From positions 526,073-590,072 of the forward strand of contig JADJAC010000010.1 in assembly GCA_016704425.1 (NCBI GenBank): a DNA stretch of 64,000 nucleotides, given 5' to 3'. The notes under the pieces were generated by a model. It searched no databases. It saw nothing but the letters and a program-made list of their open reading frames with translations, and was not told where the DNA came from. Shown here in pieces: positions 40,557 to 50,588 of the stretch (the first letter of the stretch is position 1; each line of letters begins with the position of its first letter). The translations under genes were made by a program, and so were the position numbers. This DNA comes from Sphingomonadales bacterium (GTDB taxonomy: Bacteria > Pseudomonadota > Alphaproteobacteria > Sphingomonadales > Sphingomonadaceae).

Positions 40557-41069
40557 TTAATTATGGCACAGAAGCCCTTCCACCGGACGCTGCGATGACA
40601 TCAACTTTGGCAGCCGACACCCGCCTTCGAAGAAGTCGAGTTCCTCGGTTCGCAGTTCCTCAAGCCACTCAAGCAGGGTGCCCACCGGATCTCGGGTCGG
40701 CAGCAGCGCATCGAGCCGTTCGAGCGCGCGATCGGCGGGCAAGTAGGCCTCGCTGAACCCTTCGGAGTGGTTTTTGGCGGCCATGACCAGCTTGGCGGCA
40801 TGGGCGAGGGGAGGATGGCCTCGCCGGCTGATCCACGACAAAAACTGTCGGCGCTCTTCGGAGTACCACGTGCGCACTAACTCGCTCGCTTCGAGCCCGG
40901 GATTATGTTCGATACCAAGATTATCAAACGGATAATCGCGGACTTGCACACGCCAGAGGCGCCGAAGAGAGGCCAGCGCAAGGCATTCGGTGAGCTCGGC
41001 TGAGATGAAGGGAAGGGCGCCCTCAATCCGCGCGAGCGTCAGCTGCCAGGGTGCGGGCGCAGAAACCAT
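40557..41069 (-). CDS. Hypothetical helical protein upstream of the amidoligase
   Basis: This is a 170-aa protein. The start MVSAPAPWQLTLARIEG at 41069 is preferred over an upstream in-frame Met. No Shine-Dalgarno is visible, and TATACT lies nine bases before the ATG, so a leaderless or near-leaderless mRNA is possible. The sequence is mostly helical with Trp/Arg-rich segments (RRLWRVQVRDYPFDNLG, RRQFLSWISRRGHPP) and a C-terminal EELRTEELDFFEGG. No family recognised. It is on the same strand as the amidoligase gene, 54 bp upstream, and the two are probably cotranscribed; it could be a substrate or partner. Confidence 0.55.
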   Translation of the reverse strand: MVSAPAPWQLTLARIEGALPFISAELTECLALASLRRLWRVQVRDYPFDNLGIEHNPGLEASELVRTWYSEERRQFLSWISRRGHPPLAHAAKLVMAAKNHSEGFSEAYLPADRALERLDALLPTRDPVGTLLEWLEELRTEELDFFEGGCRLPKLMSSQRPVEGLLCHN

Positions 41070-41243
41070 GAGGCAGATAGTATATAAATGGCCTGAAAAG
41101 TATACCCGGCTTGTATGGTACATTTGCTGTCCGATAAGCGCCCTTCACGGACGATCCATTTATCTATATAGAGGGAGCCAAATTCGCTGCAATCTCGCCC
41201 GAGGCCCGCAGGGAAGCGCAAGGCAGAGCACCGACATTGAAGC

Positions 41244-42267
41244 ATGAGGAGTGACGCCTTGAACGATCACAGCAACAAGGCTTTGAGGCCTTCAGATGCC
41301 GTCGCGCTCGAGCCGCTGGGGAATTCGATCCCGCCGCAGCTGGCGGCTGAGATCGAAGCGGCTCGCTCATACCGGGCGCGGTCCAAGGCGGCCAACACGG
41401 TCAGGGCCTATGATAGTGACTGGCGCCAGTTTGAGGAATGGTGTTGGACGCGCGATCTTGAGCCTATGCCTGCCATGCCGGAGGCAGTGGCCACATACCT
41501 TGCCTCGCTGGCACAGGCGGGGAGGGCGGACAGCACCATCGGGCGGCATCTTGCAGCTATCGCTTGGCAACACCGGCAGGCGGGACAAGTCGCACCCCAG
41601 CATCGCGATCCGCGCGATGTCATTGGCGACACTTGCAGGGATCCGCCGCGAGCAGCGTGCGCGCCCGACGCGGAAGAAGAGCGCAATTCTGGCCGCCGAT
41701 CTAGCCCGAATGATCGCAGTGGCCGAAGGCCAGAGTCCGCGAGCGATACGCGACCGGGCGGTGATGGCCCTTGGGCTGGCGGCGGCACTGCGGCGTTCCG
41801 AACTGGTCGCGCTGCAACTCGCTGACCTCGAGCTGGTCCGGGAAGGGCTCAAGCTGACGATCCGGCATTCCAAGACCGACCAGGAGGGGGCAGGGCAGGT
41901 CATCGCGGTTCCCTCAGGCAAGGTGCTAAAGCCCGGTCCCCGCCTCAACGAATGGCTGAGCGTAAGGGGAGGAGAGGCGGGCCCCCTATTTTATCGAACC
42001 GATGCTCAGGGCTTGATGACGAAGGAGCCTATGTCTGATCGCTCGGTGGCGAGGTTGATCCAGCGGTATGCGGACAAGGTTGGACTCGATCCTGCTGGAG
42101 TGGGAGCGCACTCCCTTCGGTCGGGGTTCCTGACCGAAGCTGCAAAGGCAGGGGCCTCATTGCCGAAGATGCAGGAAGTCTCGCGCCAGAAGAAGGTTGA
42201 AGTGCTGCTCGGCTATGTCCGCGACGCAGCGCTGTTCGACAATCATGCTGGGGAGAGTTTTCTTTAG
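41244..42267 (+). pseudogene. Tyrosine recombinase, frameshifted
   Basis: The two parts together make ~340 residues. The first frame (41244-~41622) encodes the core-binding domain (RSYRARSKAANTVRAYDSD, RDLEPMPAMPEAVATYLAS). The second encodes the catalytic domain with Arg in GLAAALRRSELVALQ, HSLRSGFLTEA and a C-terminal YVRDAALFDNHAG. They join near 41623, where ATTGGCG in place of ATGGCG suggests one inserted T; removing it gives DVMATLAGIRREQ. A TTG at 41258 with AGGAG upstream is an alternative start. It borders the exonuclease/OLD operon and may be the integrase of that island. Confidence 0.75.
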
Positions 42268-42622
42268 TCGGCGTTTGTCGCTAATTTGGGGTTGACCTTC
42301 CTAAAGCCCACTGCCCTCGGATTGCTGACATTGTTGGGTTTGAATGAGCGGTCATTAGAAGATTCTTCGTCTCCAATTGGCTTCCGTGGGATGACAGTAA
42401 CTGGGCCGGATGGCGGGGTTACATGTGCCTGCGCGTTTTTTTGATCCCACGCAGGGCGGTGCAAGGCCCACGTTTAGGGCGAGGGTAAAACGGGGAACGA
42501 TCAGTGTTGGAACCATGCTGACGGGCCTGGCCTGCGGGCAATGCTTCGAAAGCCTATTGTAGCTCAAAGCTCCCACTATAAAACTGCCTTTCTCTACATT
42601 GGTTTGCTAGAAGCGAACCTCA
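42268..42622. other. Non-coding gap before the defence-type operon
   Basis: 355 bp with no supported gene. It includes a TTGACC at 42291 and a T7 run near 42439. The leader before the exonuclease gene has TATAAA at about 42579. Likely the operon promoter and possibly an island boundary; no repeats of note were found. Confidence 0.4.
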
Positions 42623-43522
42623 ATGAACGAGTCCACACCCAACCTTGAAGAACTGGCTCATCTGCTCTGCGCGAGCGGCGACTATCGCGTCCAGCGGCGT
42701 TTGTCGCCACGATCGACCGTGACTCCGCCCGACGGCACGCCGACCAAATCAGCAATTGTCATCGACGTTGAGACTACCGGACTCGATCTTGAAAAGGATG
42801 AGATCATCGAGTTGGCGATGATACCCTTCACCTACGCCCTGGACGGGCGGGTGTTTGAGATCGGGCAAACATTCCATCGCTACCAAGAGCCTAGCACTCC
42901 GATCTCACCAGAAATCACTCGGATTACCGGAATCACCGATTCCATGGTCGCCGGGCATAAAATCGACGTTGCCGAAGTTGCCACGTTCGCAGGTCCGGCG
43001 GCGCTCGTGATCGCCCACAATGCTGCGTTCGACCGACGCTTCGCGGAGCGGCTGAGCGATGTTTTCACGACAAAACCATGGGCATGCTCGATGTCGCAGA
43101 TCGACTGGGCAGCCGAGGGCTTCGAGGGAACGAAGCTCCACTATCTCGCGGCGGGCGCGGGCTTCTTCTACGATCGGCACCGGGCCGAGCATGATTGCCG
43201 CGCAGTGATCGAATTGCTCGCGTCGGATTTGCCGGTCACGAACCGGACTGCACTTGCGAGCTTGCTCGATTCCGCGCGTCTACCGACCTGGCGGATCTGG
43301 GCAGAGAATGCCCCGTTCGACCTGAAGGATGCGTTGAAGGCGCGTGGCTATCGCTGGAACGGTGACGGGAACCCCAATCCACGCGCCTGGTACATCGACG
43401 TGAACGATGCTCAGCGCGAAGCGGAAATCGGCTTCCTCCGCAGGGAGATCTATCTACGCGATGTCGAGCTGCTGGTGCACAGGATGGACGCCTACAATCG
43501 GTTTTCGGACAGGCAAAACTAA
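42623..43522 (+). CDS. DnaQ-like DEDDh 3'-5' exonuclease
   Basis: This is a 299-aa protein. Exo motifs are clear: IDVETTGLDL (Exo I, DxE), HNAAFDRRF (Exo II) and HRAEHDCRA (Exo III, HxxxxD). The exonuclease fold spans roughly residues 45-190. The C-terminal ~110 residues add an extra domain with WRIWAENAPFDLKDALKARGYRWN and AWYIDV, seen in some phage/plasmid DnaQ-like proteins. It should degrade DNA or RNA 3'-5'. The gene is 31 bp upstream of the OLD-family nuclease on the same strand, so it is likely a third component of the same operon. Confidence 0.88.
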   Translation: MNESTPNLEELAHLLCASGDYRVQRRLSPRSTVTPPDGTPTKSAIVIDVETTGLDLEKDEIIELAMIPFTYALDGRVFEIGQTFHRYQEPSTPISPEITRITGITDSMVAGHKIDVAEVATFAGPAALVIAHNAAFDRRFAERLSDVFTTKPWACSMSQIDWAAEGFEGTKLHYLAAGAGFFYDRHRAEHDCRAVIELLASDLPVTNRTALASLLDSARLPTWRIWAENAPFDLKDALKARGYRWNGDGNPNPRAWYIDVNDAQREAEIGFLRREIYLRDVELLVHRMDAYNRFSDRQN

Positions 43523-43553
43523 ATGACTGCAGATTAAATGGGGAACGTCGTTC

Positions 43554-45689
43554 GTGCATATTTCGAGACTACAGCTGGTCAATTACCGGAATTTCGAGCG
43601 AGCGAACGTCGTCTTCAACAAGGGCGTCAACACGATCATCGGCGAGAACGGGTCGGGCAAAACCAACCTGTTCCGAGCAATCCGCCTCCTGCTCGACGAC
43701 ACTTTGCTACGGTCGGCGTATCGGCTCGATGAGAAGGACTTTCATCGTGGATTGGGAGACTGGCGCGGTCACTGGGTGATCATCAGCCTCGAGTTCGAGG
43801 ACGTATCTCAAGATGAGGCGATCCAGTCCCTATTTCTGCACGGCACCGGCAACATCGCGGACGGCACCATTGGCAGGGCGACGTACAACCTGATCTTTCG
43901 GCCCAAGGTAGCGATCCGGCGGAGTTTTGGTGATCTCCCCGTTGGCGATACCTCCGGCCTTGCCGCCGTCAGATCCAAGATCACGCTCGACGATTACGAG
44001 ACCATATTCACCGGCAAGAGCGTCGCGGATTTCCGCGATCCCGCTACCTATAAGGAACTCGTCGGAGATTTCGACGCGGTGGAATTCCCCCAGGAGTTGT
44101 CGAATCCTGCGATTGGGGGTGTGATCCCAGGGATGCTTTCGATCTCGCGCGAAGTGTGCTTCACGTTCGTCCAAGCGCTCCGTGATGTTGTCGCTGATTT
44201 TCAGAACAACCGGACCAATCCGCTGCTCACCCTGCTCAAGGGCAGGAGTGGCGAGATTGATGCGGCGAGCTTTCAACCGATCAGCGCTCTGGTCAAAGGG
44301 CTGAATGACGCGATCGAGGGTCTTCCCGATGTCGGGACCATTCGCGCTGATATCCGCGAGACCATCACCGATGCGGCGGGCGGAACCTATTCACCGCGCT
44401 CGCTCTCGATCGCTCGGACCTATCCGATGAGGCGGACCGCCTGTTCCAGTCGCTCAAGCTGTTTGTGGGCGAATCCGATGAGCAATATGAAGGCGCGATC
44501 CATGAGCTCAGCCTAGGCGGCGCGAACCTCATCTACCTGACGTTGAAGCTGCTCGAGTTCAAATATCAGAAGCAGAAGGAGTCTTTCGCTAACTTCCTCG
44601 TCATCGAGGAGCCGGAGGCGCACATCCACACCCATATCCAGAAGACGCTTTTCGACCGCCTGAACTATGACGACACTCAGGTCATCTATTCGACTCACTC
44701 GACCCACATTTCCGAGGTAAGCAACGTCGAGAACATTAATATCCTTGGTCGACAAGGCGGACGATGTGATGTCTTCCAGCCGTCCGCGGGTCTGGATTCT
44801 GGCCAGATAGGCAATATTCAGCGTTACCTCGACGCGGTTCGCAGCAATCTGCTTTTTGCAAAGAGCGTGGTGCTCGTCGAAGGCGATGCCGAGGAAATTC
44901 TCATACCGATTCTGGTGAAGAGAGTCCTCGGGCTGAGCCTGGACGAGCTCGGCATCAGCCTAATCAACATCCGCAGCACCGGCTTCGAGAATGTGGCGGT
45001 CCTGTTCCACGACGATCGCATTCGCAAGCGCTGTGCGATCATCACCGATCTCGATCGCGCCTTCATCGATACGGACGATGACATTCTCGACAGCGAAGAA
45101 GATGCCGCAGCGAAGAAGAAGGCGTTGGGGTCGCAGGTTGCAGGCCTTCGGCGCGAAGCGGCGCTCAAGCTGCTGTGCGACGGCAATCCATGGCTCACGG
45201 CTCATTTCGCTGACAATACGTTTGAGGTCGATTTCGTGGCCGCTGGCAACGCGGGGACAGTCGTATCGGTTCTCAGTGACATCTATAAAGACGCTGGAAC
45301 AATCGCGGTATCAAAGGAGGAGCTGGAATCCGGCGATATCGAGCGCTTCGGAACGCGCGTTCTGACGATGGCCCGCTACGCTGGCAAAGGGTGGTTTGCG
45401 ATCATCCTCGGACGAATGATCACGCCGGAGACGGTCATTCCCGACTATATCCTTGATGCGATCTTCCAGGCGCATCTGCCTGTCACGACCCAGACATGGG
45501 CAAACGTGCTGGAGTATCGAGTTGGCGTTCTCGCTCAGTCGGACATCCATGCGCCCGAAGCGATCACCGCTATGCGCGAGCAGATCCGCCGTTACAGCCG
45601 TGGCGAGATCTATTTCGCTGGCGTTCGATCCGGAGATGCTCACTGCATTCCCTGCCGACGGCATCAACGTCATACTCGCGAGCTTTTGA
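43554..45689 (+). CDS. OLD-family ATPase/Toprim nuclease (GajA-like), two frameshifts
   Basis: The GTG start at 43554 has GGGGA upstream. The N-terminus is an ABC-type ATPase with Walker A GENGSGKT (30-37). After a shift near 44382, where one G in GGCGGAACC appears missing, come LSLGGANLIYLTLKLLEF (signature-like), FLVIEEPEAHIH (Walker B), and STHSTHIS. The Toprim domain follows with VVLVEGDAEEILIP and IITDLDRA. A second shift near 45612 leads to the end FDPEMLTAFPADGINVILASF and the stop at 45689. About 710 residues in all. With the UvrD-like gene one base downstream, this is a class 2 OLD/Gabija arrangement, where GajA is a DNA nuclease controlled by nucleotide levels. Confidence 0.8.
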
Positions 45690-45690
45690 G

Positions 45691-46156
45691 GTGTTCGTCT
45701 TGGACAAGACGGATCTCAACGACGCTCAGGTGGCGGCAATCGAGCAGCCGGGCAGCGTCTTTCTCGTTGCGTGTCCTGGAAGCGGCAAAACCCGAACCCT
45801 CACCTTCAAGATCGCACGCCTTCTGTCGGAGCTGAAATCGGACAAGAAGCGCATCGTCGCGATTACCTATACCCACCGGGCTGCGGACGAGATCCACGAA
45901 CGGATCGAACAACTCGGGGTCGATACGAGTCAGCTCTGGATCGGAACCATCCATTCATTCTGCCTGGAATGGATCCTCAAGCCCTATGGGATCTACTACC
46001 CGGCGCTCGCAAACGGGTTCCAGGTCATCAATGGGCATGACACGGAGCAAATGCTCGATGATATTTGCGGCAAGGTGCAGGGTACGAACCTCAACCGCTA
46101 CGACTGCGCTTATTATTTCACGCCGTCCGGCTACCGGCTCACGAGCACCGCGACAG
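45691..46156 (+). pseudogene. UvrD-like helicase (GajB-like), 5' part
   Basis: The GTG at 45691 follows the OLD gene stop by one base. The ~155 residues include the Q-like motif LNDAQVAAIEQPG, Walker A ACPGSGKT (27-34) and the motif Ia/Ib region AITYTHRAADEIHERI with TIHSFCLEWIL, all SF1A helicase features. The frame is cut after LTSTAT by an IS256-type element at 46157. Removing the element and one copy of the 9-bp repeat joins ACA to GAT at 47584 and restores STATDKHPVIKGVLKTYW. Confidence 0.85.
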
Positions 46157-46202
46157 TTAGCGTCCGCGCTCGTGGTGTAATTTCCGGTGTAGGCGATGGT
46201 GT

Positions 46203-46234
46203 ATTCCGGGGTGGGGCATGCCCCACCCCGGAAT
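46203..46234. repeat. 32-bp perfect palindrome in the IS256 leader
   Basis: ATTCCGGGGTGGGGCA and its exact complement meet with no loop, between the left end and the transposase start. It could form a cruciform or block read-through transcription into the transposase gene. Confidence 0.8.
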
Positions 46235-46312
46235 GCGGCGTCGCTGGTGGCCACCGGGTTCATCGTTATGGTGGAGTTTGCACACTTCAACCGTGACGAA
46301 GAGGAGTTCCCG

Positions 46313-47526
46313 ATGACCGAGGACAGATTACTGATCGAAGAGCTTGCTGCGAAGGGCGGCCAACCGGATTTTTTGCGCACCATCGCCGAGAACGTGCTGC
46401 AGCTGATCATGGAGGCCGACGTTGATGGCCTGATCGGCGCGGGTCGCCACGAACGCAGCAGCGAGCGCGCGACCTGGCGCAACGGCTATCGCGACCGTTC
46501 GCTGGATACCCGGGTAGGCACGCTGAACCTGAAAATCCCCAAGCTGCGTGCTGGGTCCTACTTTCCGGGCTTCCTTGAGCCCCGCAAGATGGTCGAGAAA
46601 GCGCTGGTTGCGGTGATCCAGGAAGCGTGGATCGGCGGGGTCAGCACCCGGCGGGTCGATGAACTCGTCCAGGCCATGGGCATGACCGGCATCTCCAAGT
46701 CCACCGTCTCCAAGCTTTGCAAGGACATTGACGAGCGCGTCCATGCCTTTCTGAAACGCCCGCTCACCGGCGAATGGCCGTATCTCTGGCTCGATGCCAC
46801 CTATCTCAAGGTACGCGAAGGCGGGCGGATCATCAGCGTTGCCGCAATAATCGCCATGGCCGTCAACACCGAGGGCCGGCGCGAGATCGTCGGCCTGCAT
46901 ATCGGCCCCTCGGAAGCGGAGGTCTTCTGGTCCGACTTCCTGAAGGACCTTGTTCGGCGCGGTCTTACCGGCGTGAAGCTGGTCATCTCCGATGCTCACG
47001 AGGGCCTCAAGGGCGCGATCACCCGCGTCATGGGCGCCACCTGGCAGCGCTGCCGGGTGCACTTCATGCGCAATGCCCTGTCCTATGTGCCCAAGGGCCA
47101 GAACACTGTCGTCGCCGCCGCGATCCGCCAGGTCTTCCTGCAGCCCGATCAGAAAAGCGCAACGCAGGTCTGGCGACAGGTCGCCGACCAGTTGCGCACC
47201 CGTTGGCCCAAGCTCGGCGCCTGCATGGACGAGGCCGAAACCGACGTGCTCGCCTACACCGGCTTTCCACCCAGCACCGCACGAAGTTACACTCAACCAA
47301 TCCGCTCGAGCGGCTCAACAAGGAGGTCAAGCGCCGCGCCGACGTCGTCGGAATCTTCCCGAACGAAGACAGCATCATCCGCCTCGTCGGGGCTGTGCTG
47401 ATGGAGCAGAACGACGAGTGGCAGCTCCAGCACCGATACATGCAGATCGAAGGCATGGCCGAACTCAACCAACCCATGATCGAGGAGGAAAATCAGCCCC
47501 TACACATCACCGCCAAAGCCGCCTGA
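46313..47526 (+). CDS. IS256-family transposase, frameshifted near the end
   Basis: The ATG at 46313 has GAGGAG upstream. The ~404-aa transposase shows LWLDATYLKVREGGR (first Asp), VISDAHEGLKGAI (second Asp) and, after the shift, HSTNPLERLNKEVKRRADVVG (Glu region). The frame changes near 47272, where CCACCCAGC probably lacks one C; adding it gives FPPQHRTKLHSTNPLE. The catalytic Glu lies beyond the shift, so the protein as written would be inactive. Flanking duplication shows it transposed recently, which favours an intact gene and a sequence error. Confidence 0.85.
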
Positions 47527-47576
47527 CGATGGCCCACGGCCACAGCCGAAATTACACCACCTTGACGGACGCGACC

Positions 47577-48895
47577 CCGCGACAGATAAACACCCGGTTA
47601 TCAAGGGGGTGCTTAAGACATATTGGGGAACGCTTCGCGACGAGAGGAAGATAGATTTTGAGCTTATTCTTTTCTGCGCCTATCAGCTGATCAAGAAGAA
47701 CCCCTCGATCAGTGTTTTGCTCGGGTCCATTTTCGAGTGCGTCCTCGTTGATGAGTTTCAGGACACGCGGGAGATCCAATACGCGATCCTTGCCTCGATC
47801 CTGAAGGCCTCGCAAGGTCGCGTACGCGCTTTCGTGGTCGGAGATCCTAATCAGGCGATCTACAGCTCTCTCGGCGGCTACGCGATCACGGCAGCCGACT
47901 TCGGAGCCCGGTGCGGCATCCAGTTCAAGGAGATGGAGTTGGTAGACAATTACCGATCATCCTCCCGCATCGTTGGATATTTCGGCAATTACAATGTCTT
48001 CGCTTCGAAGATCGAGGCGGTCGGTCACAACAAAAATTATGCGAGCGTCGTGTCGTTTGACCAGCAGACTCACCGCGACGACCTTGAGGCCGAGTTGGTG
48101 CGGCTTATAAAGTACAATGTCGAGACGCAGGGAATAGCCGCGCACGAAGTCTGCATCGTAGCACCACGGTGGGTTCACCTCGCCAGCATGACACGGCGGC
48201 TAGTTGCTGCGCTCCCCGGCTACTCGTTTGATGGCCCGGGAATGGTGCCCTTTGCGCGCGACGTGGACAATTTCTGGTACAAGCTTGCTCGCATAATCCT
48301 GACCGAAGCATCCCCGCAGCTTTACGTTCGCCGGATGCGATGGGCGGGCGATGTGATCGCTGGCCTACACGACGCTGGCGTCGACACTGCAGGCCTGGAT
48401 CGAAGGAGACTGCTTCGGACTTGCAATGCAATCGAGATCGGTGAGACCGATGGCTTGGCCTTTCTTAGGGCGTTCTTCGATCAACTATGCGCTGCGCTCG
48501 GCATCGATCACGGCGCATATTCGTTGCTGAAGGAGCATCATGACGCCTTTTTCGGCTGCTCGCAAAGGCGCGTCGATCTTCTGGTCAGGAAGGCTCCCCG
48601 GCGATCGCAGAGGTCGCGATGTTCAAGAAGGTCTTTGCGGACAGGACTGGCATCACCATCTCAACGATTCACGGGGTTAGGGGCCGAATTTGACGCGGTG
48701 ATTGCCTACGGGTTGCTGGAGGGATGGTTCCGCATTTCAGCGATCCAGCGCAGATCGAGACGGCAAAGAAGCTCGTTTACGTGGTGTCATCGCGGGCCCG
48801 CAAAAACCTGCATCTGATTTCGGAGCGTGGCCGCAGTCGCGGTTGGAGTGGAGACTATCAACCGACAGACGTCATTGTTGGGTGCGCGTTTCAAT
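47577..48895 (+). pseudogene. UvrD-like helicase (GajB-like), 3' part
   Basis: Continues the helicase with LVDEFQDTREIQYAIL (Walker B/motif II), FVVGDPNQAIYSSLGG (motif III) and DNYRSS (motif IV). Then, through shifts near 48590, 48680 and 48725, come STIHGVRGAEFDAVIAYGLLEG (motif V) and YVVSSRARKNLHLI (motif VI). The 48725 shift is at GGG where GGGG would keep frame. The extreme C-terminus merges with the left end of IS1380 copy B at 48896, so a few terminal residues may be lost. Whole protein about 590 residues. Confidence 0.8.
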
Positions 48896-50566
48896 CCCAC
48901 ATTTCCCAAGTAAGGCGCTGATTTCGCTGTCCTGACCATTATATTTCCTATATAAAACATGGTGTTGAAGGCTGCGAGGGGCGCGTTTCATGGATCACCC
49001 AGAGGGTGCGGGCTTGCAACGGGCAGATCGGGTGGATTTCGACCCTCGCGTGCGGCTGGAATTTCGCGGCACGCAGCTCAGTTCCGACGGCGGCCTTCTG
49101 GTGATGCGCGAGCTTGATGACGCGCTCGGGTTGTCCGATTTGGCGTCAGCGGCGCTGCGCGATACTCGCTCTGGCAAGAACACGGTCCATCGGCTCGACG
49201 GCCTGTTCCGGCAATCAGTCTTTGGGCGGCTGGCCGGATACGAGGATGTCAACGACGCCAACCGTCTCGCCTGCGATCCGGTCATGCGCCAAGTTGTCGG
49301 CGGCAGAGCGGTCGATGCACAAGCGGCCTCGGCATCGCAGATGGGACGGTTCGAGACCGAGACGCTGGCTCTGGCCGGGAACCGTGCCGCGCTGGCCGAC
49401 CTGAACGGGCAATGGATCGACCGGTTCCATGACCGTAACGGGCTGAAGTACATCGTTCTGGACATGGACAGCTCGGTCAGCCCGACCCATGGCGACCAGG
49501 AAGGGTCCGCCTGGAATGGCCATTTCGACTGTAGCTGCTATCACCCCAACTTTCTGTTCAACCAGTTCGGGATGCTGGAACGCTGCGCCCTGCGCCATGG
49601 CAACGTCCACAGCGCCGATGGCTGGCGTGATGTTCTCGACCCCGTCATTGCGCGCTACGCGGAGCGCGACCTTGGTGGCAGGTTCTTCCGGGCCGATGCT
49701 GCCTACGCGATCCCGGCGATCTATGAGCGATTGGAAGAAGCGCGGTTCTTCTACGCCATCCGGCTGCCCGCAAACGCGGTCCTCAAGGACAAGATCGCGC
49801 ATCGGCTAACGCGCCCTGTCGGGCGGCCGTCACTGACCAAGGTCAAGCGGTTCTTCGAGGAATTCGAGTATCAGGCGGCGTCCTGGGACAAGGAACGCCG
49901 GGTGATCGCCAAGATCGAATGGCATCCGGGCGAACTGTTCCCGCGTGTCGGCTTCATCGTCACCAACCTGCCGATGGAGCCGGACTGGGTGGTGCGGTTC
50001 TACAACCAGCGCGGCACCGCCGAGCAGCACATCAAAGAGGGCAAATACGCCTTTCGCTGGACGCGGCTGTCGTGCCGGAAGTTCCGCGACAATGAGGTGC
50101 GGCTGCAACTGCACGCCCTGGCGTACAACCTGGCCACCTTCTTGCGCTGCATCGAGCTGCCCGAGGCCATGGCCGACTGGTCGTTGACCAGCCTGCAACT
50201 GAAGCTGATCAAGATCGGGGCACGTGTGGTCCGTCACGCCCGCACCATCACCTTCCAGCTGGCCGAGGTCGCTGTCACCGGCACGATGGTACGCGCCATC
50301 CTCGCCGCTATCCGCCGATTGCGAGCGCCACCGCTATGCGCATGATCGCGATCCACGCTCAAACTGAACGAAAGCGGCTGGACAGATCTGTCCGCTGCGC
50401 TGAAAAACGCCGCCCCTGGGCAAGGAAACAGCGGCTTCGCGGTCTGATCCGTCCAGATCCAGCAGTCTGCGCGACCGCAGGTGCCGCTTGCGGCAGAAAA
50501 TCCTTGTCTAGCGCTCGGATACAGGCTATCTTCACCTCAAACGCCACGCCACTTGGGGAATGCAGG
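48896..50566 (+). mobile_element. IS1380-type element, copy B
   Basis: 1671 bp, same ends as copy A (left CCCACATTTCCCAAGT, right complement CCTGCATTCCCCAAGT). Left flank is the helicase gene end, right flank the G+C-rich ligase region. No direct repeat of flanks. It forms an inverted pair with the partial copy at 52853-54107. Confidence 0.85.
48990..50345 (+). CDS. IS1380-family transposase (copy B)
   Basis: This is a 451-aa DDE transposase with the same landmarks as copy A (LDMDSSVSPTHGDQEG, RADAAYAIP, YNQRGTAEQHIKEGKYAF) and an intact frame. Its first ~387 residues are identical to those encoded by the truncated copy C, so B and C derive from one recent source. It differs at scattered positions from copy A. 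Probably active and able to act in trans on the other copies. Confidence 0.93.
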   Translation: MDHPEGAGLQRADRVDFDPRVRLEFRGTQLSSDGGLLVMRELDDALGLSDLASAALRDTRSGKNTVHRLDGLFRQSVFGRLAGYEDVNDANRLACDPVMRQVVGGRAVDAQAASASQMGRFETETLALAGNRAALADLNGQWIDRFHDRNGLKYIVLDMDSSVSPTHGDQEGSAWNGHFDCSCYHPNFLFNQFGMLERCALRHGNVHSADGWRDVLDPVIARYAERDLGGRFFRADAAYAIPAIYERLEEARFFYAIRLPANAVLKDKIAHRLTRPVGRPSLTKVKRFFEEFEYQAASWDKERRVIAKIEWHPGELFPRVGFIVTNLPMEPDWVVRFYNQRGTAEQHIKEGKYAFRWTRLSCRKFRDNEVRLQLHALAYNLATFLRCIELPEAMADWSLTSLQLKLIKIGARVVRHARTITFQLAEVAVTGTMVRAILAAIRRLRAPPLCA

Positions 50567-50588
50567 CTTTTATGTATTGGAGGCGCCG

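Larger units (their letters stand above)
46157..47576 (+). mobile_element. IS256-type insertion sequence in the helicase gene
   Basis: A 1420-bp element flanked by the 9-bp direct repeat CCGCGACAG (46148-46156 and 47577-47585). The ends are related inverted repeats sharing GCGTCCG and, further in, GTGGTGTAATTTC. An 8-9-bp duplication is typical of IS256. The transposase inside is frameshifted once. Confidence 0.88.

Noticed and set aside
33290..42300. Precise terminal repeats of the Tni transposon
   Set aside because: No pair of long matching ends or a 5-bp duplication could be identified by eye; the inverted repeat at 33342-33388 is local and may be an operator, so no element borders are claimed.
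46196..47401. Programmed frameshifting in the IS256 transposase
   Set aside because: IS256 transposases are normally made from one frame, and the shift is explained by one missing C; no slippery heptamer with a stimulator is evident.
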